A DNA stretch of 64,000 nt from Atlantibacter hermannii (lineage in GTDB: Bacteria; Pseudomonadota; Gammaproteobacteria; Enterobacterales; Enterobacteriaceae). The position numbers and the translations under genes are program-made. The stretch lies in assembly GCA_900635495.1 (NCBI GenBank), contig LR134136.1:4340001-4404000 (forward strand), given 5' to 3'. Positions 22,646 through 36,833 of this stretch are shown piece by piece (positions within the stretch are counted from its first letter, which is position 1; every line of letters begins with the position of its first letter). The notes under the pieces were generated by a model. That model was given only the letters and a program-made list of their open reading frames with translations, had not been told where the DNA came from and made no database searches.

Positions 22646-25296
22646 ATGAACGAACAATATTCCGCTTTGCGTAGTAATGTCAGTATGCTCGGCAAGCTGC
22701 TCGGGGATACCATCAAGGATGCACTCGGAGAGAACATTCTTGACCGCGTAGAAACAATCCGTAAGTTGTCGAAGTCCTCACGTGCTGGCAATGAAGCAAA
22801 TCGGCAAGAACTGCTGACCACGCTGCAAAATTTGTCCAATGATGAGTTACTTCCGGTGGCCCGCGCTTTTAGCCAGTTTTTGAATCTGGCTAATACCGCC
22901 GAGCAATACCACAGCATCTCGCCTAAAGGGGAAGCGGCGAGCAATCCCGAAGTGATTGCCCGCACGTTGCGTAAACTTAAAGACCAGCCAAACCTGAATG
23001 AAGCGGCCATTAAACAGGCCGTTGAGTCGCTCTCTCTGGAACTGGTACTGACGGCGCACCCTACTGAAATCACCCGTCGTACGCTGATCCACAAAATGGG
23101 TGAAGTGAATAGCTGTCTGCACCAGCTCGACCATAAAGACATCGCCGATTACGAACGCAACCAGATCACCCGCCGTTTGCGCCAGTTGATTGCCCAGTCC
23201 TGGCATACCGATGAAATTCGTAAAAACCGCCCCTCGCCTATCGACGAAGCGAAATGGGGTTTCGCCGTGGTGGAAAACAGCCTGTGGGAAGGCGTGCCCA
23301 GTTACCTGCGCGAACTGAATGAACAATTGCAGGAACATCTGGACTACAAACTGCCGGTAGATTTTGTGCCGGTACGCTTTACCTCCTGGATGGGCGGCGA
23401 CCGTGACGGCAACCCGAACGTCACCGCCGACATTACCCGCCATGTGCTGCTCCTGAGCCGCTGGAAAGCTACAGACCTGTTCCTGAAAGACATTCACGTT
23501 CTGATTTCTGAACTGTCGATGGTGGAATGTACGGACGAGCTACGCGAACGCGTCGGCGAAGCGGGCGCGTCAGAACCGTATCGCTATCTGCTTAAGGGCA
23601 TTCGCAGCCAGCTCACTGCCACTCAGGCCTGGCTGGAAGCGCGTCTGAAAGGCCAGAAACTGCCGAAGCCACAGGGTTTGCTGACCCAAAACGAGCAGCT
23701 TTGGAACCGCTTTACGCCTGCTATCAGTCGCTGCAGGCGTGCGGCATGGGCATTATTGCCAACGGCGAATTGCTTGATACGCTACGCCGCGTGAAGTGTT
23801 TCGGCGTGCCGCTGGTGCGTATCGATATCCGTCAGGAAAGCACCCGCCATACTGAAGCGCTGGGCGAGCTGACCCGCTACCTGGGCATCGGCGATTATGA
23901 AAGCTGGTCCGAAGCCGATAAACAGGCATTCCTGATCCGCGAACTGAATTCCAAACGCCCGTTGCTGCCGCGCCAGTGGGAACCGAGCGAAGAAACCCGC
24001 GAAGTGCTGGACACCTGCCGGGTGATTGCTGAAGCGCCGCAGGGCTCTATCGCCGCTTACGTCATTTCTATGGCGAAAACGCCGTCTGACGTGCTGGCGG
24101 TACATCTGCTGCTGAAAGAAGCGGGCATCAGTTTTGCGATGCCGGTTGCGCCGCTGTTTGAAACACTGGATGACCTGAATAACGCCAACGACGTCATGAC
24201 CCAGTTGCTGAATATTGACTGGTATCGCGGCTTTATTCAGGGCAAGCAGATGGTCATGATTGGCTATTCCGACTCCGCGAAAGATGCGGGCGTCATGGCG
24301 GCATCCTGGGCGCAATACCAGGCGCAGGACGCGTTAATCAAAACCTGCGAAAAAGCGGGTATCGCACTGACCCTGTTCCACGGACGCGGCGGCTCCATCG
24401 GTCGCGGCGGCGCGCCTGCCCACGCGGCGCTGCTCTCCCAACCGCCGGGAAGCCTGAAAGGCGGCCTGCGCGTAACCGAACAGGGCGAGATGATCCGCTT
24501 TAAATATGGTCTGCCGGAAATCACCATCAGCAGCCTGTCGCTGTATACCGGCGCGATCCTCGAAGCCAACCTGCTTCCGCCGCCGGAACCGAAAGCGGAA
24601 TGGCGTCATATCATGGATGAGCTGTCGACCATTTCCTGCGATATGTACCGTGGCTACATCCGTGAGAATAAGGACTTCGTCCCTTATTTCCGCTCTGCAA
24701 CCCCGGAACTGGAACTGGGTAAACTGCCGCTGGGTTCGCGTCCGGCAAAACGCCGTCCCAACGGCGGTGTGGAATCCCTGCGCGCTATTCCGTGGATTTT
24801 CGCCTGGACGCAAAACCGTCTGATGCTGCCAGCCTGGCTGGGCGCAGGCGCGGCGCTGCAAAAAGTGGTGGAAGATGGCAAGCAAGGCCAGCTGGAAGCC
24901 ATGTGCCGCGACTGGCCGTTCTTCTCAACCCGTCTGGGTATGCTGGAAATGGTGTTCGCCAAGGCGGATTTGTGGCTGGCGGAATACTACGATCAGCGCC
25001 TGGTGAAGCCAGAGCTGTGGAAGCTGGGGGCCGAGCTGCGCCAGCAGCTGCAGGACGATATCAAAGTGGTGCTGGCTATCGCCAACGATTCCCATCTGAT
25101 GGCGGATCTGCCGTGGATTGCCGAATCTATCCAGTTGCGTAACATCTACACTGACCCGCTTAACGTGCTGCAGGCCGAACTGCTACACCGCTCCCGTTTG
25201 ACGGAAGAAGCGGGTAAAGAGCCTGACCCGCGCGTTGAACAGGCGCTGATGGTAACCATCGCCGGCGTCGCGGCAGGTATGCGCAACACAGGCTAA
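22646..25296 (+). CDS. ppc: Phosphoenolpyruvate carboxylase Ppc (one frameshift)
   Basis: Anaplerotic enzyme making oxaloacetate from phosphoenolpyruvate and bicarbonate; a large cytoplasmic tetramer. The start [15 protein letters not shown] at 22646 is the family start. The catalytic histidine is in [13 protein letters not shown] (about residue 138). The glycine-rich loop is [14 protein letters not shown] (about 580), and the protein ends in the conserved MRNTG. The first frame derails after NEQLW. One G added at about 23704 gives W-E-P-L-Y-A and joins a second frame of over 500 residues, for a total near 883. I infer a sequencing deletion. Confidence 0.95.
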
Positions 25297-25310
25297 TCCT
25301 GCCCGCAAAA

Positions 25311-25352
25311 CGGTTAATCCGGCCTGAACGCCGGATTAACCGTCATTCTTTT
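25311..25352 (+). terminator. Terminator after ppc
   Basis: CGGTTAATCCGGC-CTGAAC-GCCGGATTAACCG is a perfect 13-bp stem followed by TCATTCTTTTT. Confidence 0.88.
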
Positions 25353-25521
25353 TCACACCTTTGCATTTTTCGTCACAACTGTTGTGCTCGCGTTTAAGCG
25401 ATTACTGCTCCTTGTGCGATAAACTATCAAAATAATTATGACCTGAACCGCCCGGCTTAAGGCGCGGCTAAGGTTTTGCTGCAATCGTAGCGGCTCACTT
25501 TTTTTACAGGCGATTTATTGA

Positions 25522-27245
25522 ATGACCACCACTGCGCAGGTTAAACGTTCGTTTAGCTGGCCCGCCCTGGCATGGGTACTCACCTACTTCTGGTATTTCT
25601 CGAGTGTTTTGCAAATTATCATTCTGGCGTCCGGCTATAGCGGCACCAATGGTCTGCGCGACTCGCTGTTATACAGCTCGCTGTGGCTGGTACCAGTACT
25701 GCTTTTTCCTGGTAAAACCCGCGTTATCGCGGGCGCGATCGGCATCGTTCTCTGGGCGGTCTCTGCCTGCGCGCTTGCCTATTACGTTATCTATGGGCAG
25801 GAATTCTCACAAAGCGTGCTGTTTGTGATGTTCGAAACCAATGCTAACGAGGCGGGCGAATATTTAAGCCAGTATTTTAGTTTCAAACTGCTCTTTATTC
25901 TGTTGGCGTATACCGCCGGAGCAATTTTTCTCTGGTTTCGTCTGCGTCCGGTTTATTTATCATGGCCGTGGCGCTACGGCGTTTGCACGCTGGTGCTGGG
26001 CGGGCTGATTATCTATCCGCTGGCTAACAATATACTTATCAAACATCGTTCCACCACCGACGCGCTGAGCAGCCTGGGATCGCGTATGGAACCCGCCGCG
26101 CCGTGGCAAATCGTTAACGGTTATGCCCAGTATCGCTTGCAGCTCAACCATCTTCAGGGCCTGCTTGATAAGAACCGACAACTACCGCCGCTGGCTAACC
26201 TGAAAGACAACAACGGCGATGCGCCGCGTACCCTGGTGCTGGTGATTGGTGAATCCACTCAGCGCGGACATATGAGTCTTTATGGTTATGGCCGCGATAC
26301 CACACCCGAGCTGAAAGCGCTGCGCGACAGCGATCCCAACCTGACGGTCTTCAATAATGTAGTGACCTCGCGCCCCTACACGATTGAAATTCTTCAGCAG
26401 GCGTTAACGTTTGCCAATGAGCAAAACCCGGATCGGTATCTGACGCAGCCGTCGTTAATGAACATGATGAAACAGGCGGGTTACAAAACGTTCTGGATCA
26501 CCAATCAGCAGACGATGACGGCCCGCAATACCATGCTGGCGGTGTTTTCAAAGCAGACCGATGTGCAGTACTACATGAACCAGCAGCGTACCCAGAGCGC
26601 GCGCGAGTACGACACTAACGTACTGGCGCCGTTCAAAACGGTGCTGGCCGACCGGCGCCGAAAAAGTTCATCATCGTGCATTTGCTGGGTACCCATCTGA
26701 AGTACAAGTACCGCTATCCGGAAAACTGGGGCAAATTTGACGGCCAGACCACCGGTCTGCCGACAGGCCTGAGCGAGGATCAGCAGGAGGCGTATAACGA
26801 TTACGACAACGCGAACCGGTTCAACGATCACGTCGTTTCGACGCTGATTAAGGACTTTAAGCAGACCAGCCCGAACGGCTTTTTGCTCTACTTCTCCGAC
26901 CACGGTGAAGAGGTTTACGATACGCCGCCGCATGATATCCAGGGCCGTAATGAAGCCCAGCCAACGCGTCCTATGTACACCATTCCGTTTATCGTCTGGA
27001 CATCCCCAGGCTGGATGGCGAGCCATCCACGGGATATGCGTGCCGATGCGGATCGCAAGTACAGCAGCGCTGAACTGATCCATACCTGGTCAGATCTGGC
27101 AGGACTGAGTTATGACGGTTACGATCCTACGCGATCTATCGTCAACCCGGCGTTTAAGGAAAGCACTCGCTGGATAGGCAATCCTTACCAGAAAAACGCG
27201 CTTCGTGATTACGATGCGCTACCGAACGGCGACATGTTCCACTAA
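25522..27245 (+). CDS. eptC: EptC/CptA-type phosphoethanolamine transferase, inner membrane (one frameshift)
   Basis: Transfers phosphoethanolamine to the heptose of the lipopolysaccharide core. There are five predicted membrane helices in the first 170 residues, then a periplasmic sulfatase-fold domain. That domain shows the threonine nucleophile motif GESTQRGHMSLYGY and the metal-site motif YFSDHGEEVYDTPPH. The first frame derails after VLAD. One C added at about 26653 gives P-A-P-K-K-F-I-I-V-H and joins the second frame, for about 574 residues against 577 in E. coli. I infer a sequencing deletion. Confidence 0.93.
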
Positions 27246-27266
27246 CCGATCGTAAAAACCCGACAC

Positions 27267-27295
27267 AGAAGGTCTGCCTGCGCAGACCTTCTTTG
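27267..27295 (+). terminator. Terminator after eptC
   Basis: GAAGGTCTGC-CTGC-GCAGACCTTC followed by TTTG, 22 bp after the eptC stop. The rest of the 230-bp gap to gldA shows no gene. Confidence 0.82.
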
Positions 27296-27477
27296 CTTAT
27301 CACCCCGAACGCCCGCCCGACAGCGATACCGCTTCGCGGATGGCTGGCAGCCCGCGCTACTTTCTTAAAGTCCCTTTCATCAATATGGTCTTTTCCTTCA
27401 CTTGCAGGTAAGGTTTTCCTCACGCTCGCGTGGTCGAGACGCACCTCATTACCTTAATCAGCAACAGGAGAAGATGT

Positions 27478-28581
27478 ATGGATCGCATCATTCAGTCGCC
27501 CGGAAAATACATTCAGGGTGCCGCTGTTCTCAGCCGCCTCGGTGACTACCTGAAACCCCTGGCCGAACGCTGGCTGGTGGTTGGCGACAAGTTCGTTTTA
27601 GGCTTTACCCAGGAGAGTTTACATAACAGCCTGAGCGCCGCCGGACTGGGGTTCGAGATAGTCCATTTTGGCGGCGAGTGCTCGCAGAATGAGATCGACC
27701 GCCTGCGCGCCGTGGCGGAAAAAGCGGGTTGCGATGCGGTTGTGGGTATTGGCGGCGGTAAAACGCTCGATACCGCCAAAGCGCTGGCGCACTATATGGC
27801 GGTTCCGGTTGCGATCGTGCCGACTATTGCGTCAACCGATGCGCCGTGCAGCGCCCTTTCGGTCATTTATACCGATGACGGCGAATTCGAACGCTACCTG
27901 TTACTGCCTCACAATCCCAACATGGTGATCGTGGATACCCAAATCGTCGCGGGCGCGCCGTCGCGTCTGCTGGCGGCCGGGATTGGCGATGCGCTGGCTA
28001 CCTGGTTCGAAGCCCGCGCCTGTTCACGCAGCGGCGCAACCACCATGGCTGGCGGCCAGTGTACCCAGGCGGCGCTGGCCCTGGCGGAGCTCTGCTATAA
28101 CACGCTACTGGAACAGGGCGAAAAAGCGATGCTGGCAGCCGAACAGCATGTGGTCACGCCCGCGCTGGAGCGCGTTGTGGAAGCCAATACTTATCTGAGC
28201 GGCGTCGGCTTTGAAAGCGGCGGCCTGGCGGCGGCGCACGCCATTCACAACGGCTTAACCGCTATCCCGGATGCGCATCATTTTTATCATGGTGAAAAAG
28301 TCGCGTTTGGTACGCTGGTACAGCTGGTGCTGGAAAACGCGCCGCTGGAAGAAATTGAAACCGTCGCATCGCTGTGCCATGCCGTCGGCCTGCCGATCAC
28401 CCTGGCGGAGCTGGATATTGAATGCGATATTCCCGCCAAAATGCGTATTGTTGCCGAAGCGGCCTGCGCCGAAGGGGAAACCATTCACAATATGCCGGGC
28501 GGCGCGACCGCCGATCAGGTGTACGCGGCATTGCTGGTCGCCGACCAGTATGGTCAGCGTTTTTTGAAGAGCTGGCAGTAA
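27478..28581 (+). CDS. gldA: Glycerol dehydrogenase GldA
   Basis: Zinc- and NAD-dependent oxidation of glycerol to dihydroxyacetone, and the reverse for several hydroxyketones. The 367-residue protein starts [17 protein letters not shown] at ATG 27478, preceded by CAGGAG. The NAD motif is [17 protein letters not shown], and the zinc site uses the aspartate in [13 protein letters not shown] and histidines in [11 protein letters not shown] and [13 protein letters not shown]. It stands alone here between eptC and metF. In K-12 it is flanked by fsaB/ptsA on one side and separated from metF by katG. Confidence 0.96.
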   Translation: MDRIIQSPGKYIQGAAVLSRLGDYLKPLAERWLVVGDKFVLGFTQESLHNSLSAAGLGFEIVHFGGECSQNEIDRLRAVAEKAGCDAVVGIGGGKTLDTAKALAHYMAVPVAIVPTIASTDAPCSALSVIYTDDGEFERYLLLPHNPNMVIVDTQIVAGAPSRLLAAGIGDALATWFEARACSRSGATTMAGGQCTQAALALAELCYNTLLEQGEKAMLAAEQHVVTPALERVVEANTYLSGVGFESGGLAAAHAIHNGLTAIPDAHHFYHGEKVAFGTLVQLVLENAPLEEIETVASLCHAVGLPITLAELDIECDIPAKMRIVAEAACAEGETIHNMPGGATADQVYAALLVADQYGQRFLKSWQ

Positions 28582-28584
28582 AAT

Positions 28585-28622
28585 GAAGAGAGCCCGGCAT
28601 CGTTGATGACCGGGCATTTTCT
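28585..28622. terminator. Bidirectional terminator between gldA and metF
   Basis: GCCCGG-CATCGTTGATGA-CCGGGC is followed by ATTTTCTT on the plus strand and a weaker A/T stretch on the other, between two convergent genes. Confidence 0.75.
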
Positions 28623-28631
28623 TGCAGAAAT

Positions 28632-29531
<900 letters not shown>

Positions 29532-29569
29532 TCATCACTCGCTTGTCATTATTGGCTGTTGTGTTTTTT

Positions 29570-29601
29570 TGACTTCTATACGTTTAGACGTCCAGATGTA
29601 A
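29570..29601 (-). promoter_or_regulatory. MetJ operator upstream of metF (four tandem met boxes)
   Basis: Consecutive 8-bp units TGACTTCT, ATACGTTT, AGACGTCC and AGATGTAA run from 29570 to 29601. All resemble the met box AGACGTCT, and the third is the best copy (7 of 8). They lie 48-79 bp upstream of the metF start. Confidence 0.82.
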
Positions 29602-29705
29602 AAATGACGGAAAAGCCCCATCACGTCAACTGAAAAATCACCAGAATGAATGAGGAATATTCAGCGAACGTGAAAAAAATTCAGGATGGGATGTCACAGA
29701 AAAGG

Positions 29706-29738
29706 AAAAGCGCCTTTTGCAGTGAGAGCAAAAGGCGC
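29706..29738 (-). terminator. Terminator of the metBL operon
   Basis: On the minus strand GCGCCTTTTGC-TCTCACT-GCAAAAGGCGC is a perfect 11-bp stem followed by TTTTCCTTTT, just after the metL stop. Confidence 0.88.
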
Positions 29739-29745
29739 GCAGGCG

Positions 29746-32177
29746 TTACAGCAATTGGGCCAGGCGGTTGAGATCGGACTGAATCGCCCCGGCGGTAACG
29801 TCGCGTCCCGCACCGGGGCCACGGATCACCAGCGGATTATCACGATACCAGCGGCTTTCGATGGCAAAGACGTTATCACACGGCAGCAGCGCGGCCAGCG
29901 GATGCTCAGGACGCACCGCTTCCACCCCGACCCGCGCTTTGCCATTGGCATCAAAACGCGCCACATAGCGCAGCACCAGTCCCATTTCCCGTGCAGCTTC
30001 AAGACGCTGCACCATCTGATCATTTAACGCATCACCGTTCTCAAAGAAGTGATCCACCGACCCCTCTTCGCAACCCTGCGGGACCAGTGATTCAACGCGC
30101 ACCTGATCGGGCTCGATGTCGTATCCCGCTTCACGGGCCAGAATCACCAGTTTACGCATAACGTCTTTACCGGAGAGATCGACACGCGGGTCCGGCTCGG
30201 TTAAACCCTGCTGCCAGGCCTGATCGACCAGGTCGGTAAACGGCACGGTGCCGTCAAACTGCAGGAACAGCCAGGATAGCGTCCCGGAGAAAATGCCGCT
30301 GATTGCCAGGATCGAATCGCCGCTGTCGCGCAGATCGCGCACGGTATGGTTTACCGGCAATCCGGCGCCCACGGTGGCGTTATACAGCCAGTGACGCCCG
30401 GTTTTGGCGAAGGCATCGCGGATCTGGCGGTATTTATTACTGTTACTTGCCCCAGCCAGTTTGTTGGCGCTGATAACGTGGAAGCCGTGGCTGGCGAAAT
30501 CCAGATACTGATCGGCCAACTCTTCGCTCGCCGTGACGTCGAGCACCACTAAATCGTCATAAGGGTGGCTGCGCATCCACAGGAACAGGGATTCTTCATC
30601 GTGATCCTGTGCGTCGTCATTAAAGAAGGCTAACGCCCGGCTGGCGTCCAGCCCCTGATAATTGAGCAGGCTGCGGCGGCTGTCTACTACGCCCGCCAGG
30701 ACAAATTCAAAACCGGTACGGCAGAGAGCGTTTCCTGCTCACGGGCGAACAGCTCCAGCCAGCGGGAACCAATATTGCCTTTACCAAACAGCATCAGACC
30801 GATGCGTTTTTCCGCACGGAACAGCGTCTGGTGCAATCCCTGAATCAGGCTTTCGGTTGGGCCGACGCGCAAGACGGCGACCAGACTGATCCCCTCTTCC
30901 GATTGCCAGATAAACTCCACCGGCTGGTCTTTCAACTGCTGCCAGAAACGGTGGCTGTGCAGCGGGTTACGGCATACGCCTGCGCCCACCATCGCCACCA
31001 GGGCCAGACCTTCGCGCAGACGCAGTTCACCCGGCAGCGTAGCGGCTTCCAGGATACTGAAGGCGCTCCCCACCACTTCCGAGGTGTAGCACAGTTGCAG
31101 CAAACGCCGATCGGGATGCACGCCAATCGACAGCGGACGGATTTGCGCCCGCTTCAAAACGTTCAGGGTTTCCTGGTGCGCCAGTTTGAAGTCCTGATCG
31201 GGAGCGACAAGCAGTTCAATCAGGCAGACATCGTCATGGCTGGTGACAATCCGCGCGCCGGTGCCGGAGGCCAGTACGCGCTCAATACGCGTCGAACCCT
31301 GCTCAGGGTTATAACTGCAGCGCAGTTGCAGATCGATATCGCTGCCGGAGACCGGCTGAAGCGTACGGGCGTGAAGAACCGGGGCCGCAAGCCGCGCCAG
31401 TTCGCTCGCTTCATCCAGGCGCAATAAAGGCAGCAGACAGGCATCTTTTACTTTTCGCGGGTCAGCGCTGTATACGCCTGCCACATCGCTCCAGATGGTC
31501 ACGCGGGAAACGCCGCCCAGCGCGCCGATTTGGGTCGCGGAATAGTCGGAGCCGTTACGCCCTAACAGCACCGTTTCACCGGCATTGTTACGGCAGATAA
31601 AGCCGGTTACGACCACGCGTTTGCCGGGGTGCTGGGCCAGCAGCTGTTGCAGCAGAGGGTAAGAGAGGCCTTCGTCCACCTGCGGTTGCGCACTGCGCTC
31701 GGCACGTAAAAATTCACGCGCGTCCAGCCAGGTGGCGTCAATACCTTTGAGATTCAACACGGCGGACATCAGACGCGCCGACCAGATCTCGCCGTGGCCT
31801 ACCACTTCGGCATACACCGCATCGGTAATGGTGCCGTCGAGCAGCGCCGCCAGGCGTTCAAGGTCGTGAATAAAAGCGCTAATCAGGCCATCCGCTTTAT
31901 CGGCAGGTAACAGGCCGCTGATTAATTCGGTCTGGTAACGGCGCAGCGCCTGCTGAACCTGATGGGCGGAAAGGCGATCCGTCTGGCTCAGCTTCAACCA
32001 GCTGATTAACTGGTTGGTCGTACTGCCTGCGGCGGAGACCACCATCATGTCGTCCGGTTGCGAATACTCGGCCATAATGCCGGCCACACGCAGATAACAC
32101 TTCACATCCGCAAGGCTGCTACCACCAAATTTATGCAGTTGACGACCTTTCGCCCCTGCAGGCGCTGAAACACTCAT
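29746..32177 (-). CDS. metL: MetL, bifunctional aspartokinase II/homoserine dehydrogenase II (one frameshift)
   Basis: N-terminal aspartate kinase (KFGGSSLADVK; GRNGSDYSATQIGAL) and C-terminal homoserine dehydrogenase (LMLFGKGNIGSRWLELF for NADP; VISANKLAGASNSNKYRQI). It feeds the threonine and methionine branches. The first frame derails after ETLSA. One base added at 30720-30721 (GG to GGG on the plus strand) gives R-T-G-F-E-F-V-L-A-G-V and joins the second frame, for about 810 residues as in E. coli. It starts two bases after metB and forms the metBL operon under MetJ control. I infer a sequencing deletion. Confidence 0.95.
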
Positions 32178-32179
32178 GC

Positions 32180-33340
32180 TTACCCCTTAGCAACTGCCCG
32201 GAAGCCATTTTCCAGGTCAGCAAGTAAATCTTCACTGTCTTCAATACCGGTTGAGATACGCAGCAGCGTCTCGGAAATGCCTGCGGCGGCGCGCGCTTCA
32301 GGCGCCATACCCGCATGGGTCATGGTCGCGGCATGAGAGATCAGGCTTTCCACTCCGCCTAACGATTCCGCCAGTGTAAACAGCTCCAGCCCGCCGAGGA
32401 AGCGACGCAGCGTCTGCTCATCGCCATCAAGTTCAAAGCTCAGCATGGCGCCGAATCCTTTTTGCTGACGAGCCGCGATCTCGTGGCCCTGATTCTCCGG
32501 CAAAGAAGGATGATACAGCTTTTTCACCAACGGTTGTGTCTTCAGATAATCGACAATTGCCAGCGCGTTACGCTGGGCGATATCCATACGCGGCACCAGC
32601 GTCCGCAGGCCGCGCAGCAGCAGATAACTGTCAAACGCCGCCGCCGTCACGCCAATATTATTGGCCCACCAGGCCAGCTCTGTCGCCGTCGCTTCATCAC
32701 GGGCGATCACCACGCCAGCCACCACATCGGAGTGGCCATTGAGGTATTTGGTGCAGGAATGCAGCACCAGATCGGCACCGAGCGCCAGCGGATTCTGCAA
32801 CGCCGGGCTCAGGAACGTGTTATCCACCACGCTGACGGCTCCCGCTTCGCGGGCCAGGCGGCAGATTTTTTCAATATCCACCACGCGCAGCAGCGGGTTG
32901 CTCGGTGTTTCGATCAACACCAGTTTAGGTTTTTCGGCCAGCGCCGCGTTGAGTGCCGCATCATCGTTCTGATCGACAAACAACACCCGATAGCACCCGC
33001 GTTTCGCCAGGCTATCAAACAGGCGGTAGCTGCCGCCGTAACAGTCATGCGGCGCGACCAGCACATCGCCCGGCTTCAGATAAACCGTGGTCACCAGATG
33101 GATTGCCGACATACCGGTATTGGTCAACACCGCGCCCGCGCCGCCTTCAAGTTCCGCCAGTGCGCGCTGGGTCACATCACGCGTAGGGTTACCCCGGCGA
33201 GAATAGTCATGGGCGCGTGGTTCATTGAAACCGGTAAAGTTATAGGTACTTGAAAGATGGATGGGTGGAACAACGCAACCGTACTGTTCGTCGTCATTTA
33301 ATCCACTGCGTACGGCGATGGTGGCCTGTTTACGTGTCAT
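32180..33340 (-). CDS. metB: Cystathionine gamma-synthase MetB
   Basis: PLP enzyme joining cysteine to O-succinylhomoserine to make cystathionine. The 386 residues equal the family length. The PLP lysine is in LVLHSCTKYLNGHSDVVAG (about residue 198), and the phosphate site is TNTGMSAIHLV. It is the first gene of metBL and is divergent from metJ across a 294-bp region with tandem met boxes. Confidence 0.97.
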   Translation of the reverse strand: MTRKQATIAVRSGLNDDEQYGCVVPPIHLSSTYNFTGFNEPRAHDYSRRGNPTRDVTQRALAELEGGAGAVLTNTGMSAIHLVTTVYLKPGDVLVAPHDCYGGSYRLFDSLAKRGCYRVLFVDQNDDAALNAALAEKPKLVLIETPSNPLLRVVDIEKICRLAREAGAVSVVDNTFLSPALQNPLALGADLVLHSCTKYLNGHSDVVAGVVIARDEATATELAWWANNIGVTAAAFDSYLLLRGLRTLVPRMDIAQRNALAIVDYLKTQPLVKKLYHPSLPENQGHEIAARQQKGFGAMLSFELDGDEQTLRRFLGGLELFTLAESLGGVESLISHAATMTHAGMAPEARAAAGISETLLRISTGIEDSEDLLADLENGFRAVAKG

Positions 33341-33438
33341 ATTGAGCGGCTTCCTGGCTGAAGGACGTCTCCCGTCGCGAGCGCGGGATTATCCGGAATC
33401 GGATCACAATCTGCTCACAGAGTAACGAGAGAAGAAAT

Positions 33439-33470
33439 GGACGTCAATACATCTGGACATCTAAACTTCT
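33439..33470. promoter_or_regulatory. MetJ operator between metB and metJ (four or more tandem met boxes)
   Basis: Contiguous 8-mers GGACGTCA, ATACATCT, GGACATCT and AAACTTCT cover 33439-33470, and a weaker TTGCGTAT follows. They match met box AGACGTCT at five to six positions each. Shared control of divergent metB and metJ, with autoregulation of metJ, is expected. The rest of 33341-33634 holds the two promoters and no gene. Confidence 0.82.
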
Positions 33471-33634
33471 TTGCGTATAGATTGAGCAAAACTGAATTAG
33501 CCGTTAAAATTGTGTGCTTAGAGCCGTTGCGCAGGCATATCTACCGTATGCGCGACACCATGACGTTTACGGTTGTGGCCCGAATGAGCCGGCGACAGCC
33601 CAATTATTAATAATGAGAGGATGAAAGGTATAAC

Positions 33635-33952
33635 ATGGCTGAATGGAGCGGCGAATATATCAGCCCATACGCTGAGCACGGTAAGAAGAGTGAGCAAGTA
33701 AAAAAAATTACGGTTTCCATTCCTCTGAAGGTGTTAAAAATCCTCACTGATGAACGTACCCGTCGTCAGGTGAACAACCTGCGCCACGCGACCAACAGTG
33801 AACTGCTGTGCGAAGCGTTTTTGCATGCGTTTACCGGTCAGCCGTTGCCGAACGATGAGGATCTGCGTAAAGAGCGCAGTGATGAAATTCCGGAAGCGGC
33901 AAAAATTATTATGCGTGAGCTGGGTATCGACCCGGAGACGTGGGAATACTGA
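33635..33952 (+). CDS. metJ: MetJ, methionine repressor
   Basis: Ribbon-helix-helix repressor using S-adenosylmethionine as co-repressor. The 105 residues are almost identical to E. coli MetJ. The DNA-binding beta strand is [15 protein letters not shown] (about residues 22-36), followed by helices [20 protein letters not shown]. It is divergent from metB and ends at a strong terminator shared with rpmE. In K-12 yiiX lies between metJ and rpmE; it is missing here. Confidence 0.98.
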   Translation: MAEWSGEYISPYAEHGKKSEQVKKITVSIPLKVLKILTDERTRRQVNNLRHATNSELLCEAFLHAFTGQPLPNDEDLRKERSDEIPEAAKIIMRELGIDPETWEY

Positions 33953-33966
33953 TTCGCGAAGGATAC

Positions 33967-33996
33967 AAAAAAGGCGCCTTTCGGCGCCTTTCTTTC
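33967..33996. terminator. Bidirectional terminator between metJ and rpmE
   Basis: AAAAAAGGCGCC-TTTC-GGCGCCTTTCTTT is a perfect stem with A/T runs on both sides, between convergent genes. Confidence 0.9.
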
Positions 33997-34003
33997 GGAG
34001 TAC

Positions 34004-34216
34004 TTATTTAGAACCCGGGATGTTGAAACGCTTGTTGAAGCGGTCAACACGGCCACCGGTAGCAACATCACGCTGTTTGCCGGTGTAGAACGGGTGGCAT
34101 TTGCCACAAACGTCCAGGTTCAGATCGTGGCCCACAGTTGAGTGAGTCTTGATCACATTACCGCAAGAACAGGTTGCAGTAATTTCTACGTAATTCGGGT
34201 GAATACCTTTTTTCAT
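34004..34216 (-). CDS. rpmE: Ribosomal protein L31 (zinc-binding form)
   Basis: The 70-residue protein of the large subunit bridges the two subunits. Cysteines 16, 18, 37 and 40 (TCSCGN, VCGKCHP) form the zinc ribbon, so this is the zinc-containing paralogue rather than the cysteine-less YkgM type. The start [12 protein letters not shown] is the family start. It is divergent from priA. Confidence 0.98.
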   Translation of the reverse strand: MKKGIHPNYVEITATCSCGNVIKTHSTVGHDLNLDVCGKCHPFYTGKQRDVATGGRVDRFNKRFNIPGSK

Positions 34217-34257
34217 GGGAAACCTCAGTTAAGGCCGCGTCGCTCTTCCGGCCCTAA

Positions 34258-36675
<2,418 letters not shown>

Positions 36676-36833
36676 ATCCTCAGCGTTATGCGGCAGAGAT
36701 CGAAAAATAAAATCTTGATCACATTTCGAATGCAATATTTGTAACCGCGCCGTGTAAATATCTGATAAGAATGATCGGCCAAGCCAGACCACAGGAAGTG
36801 GCTGCGCCCGCGATAGTTTGCGAGGAGAAGAAG

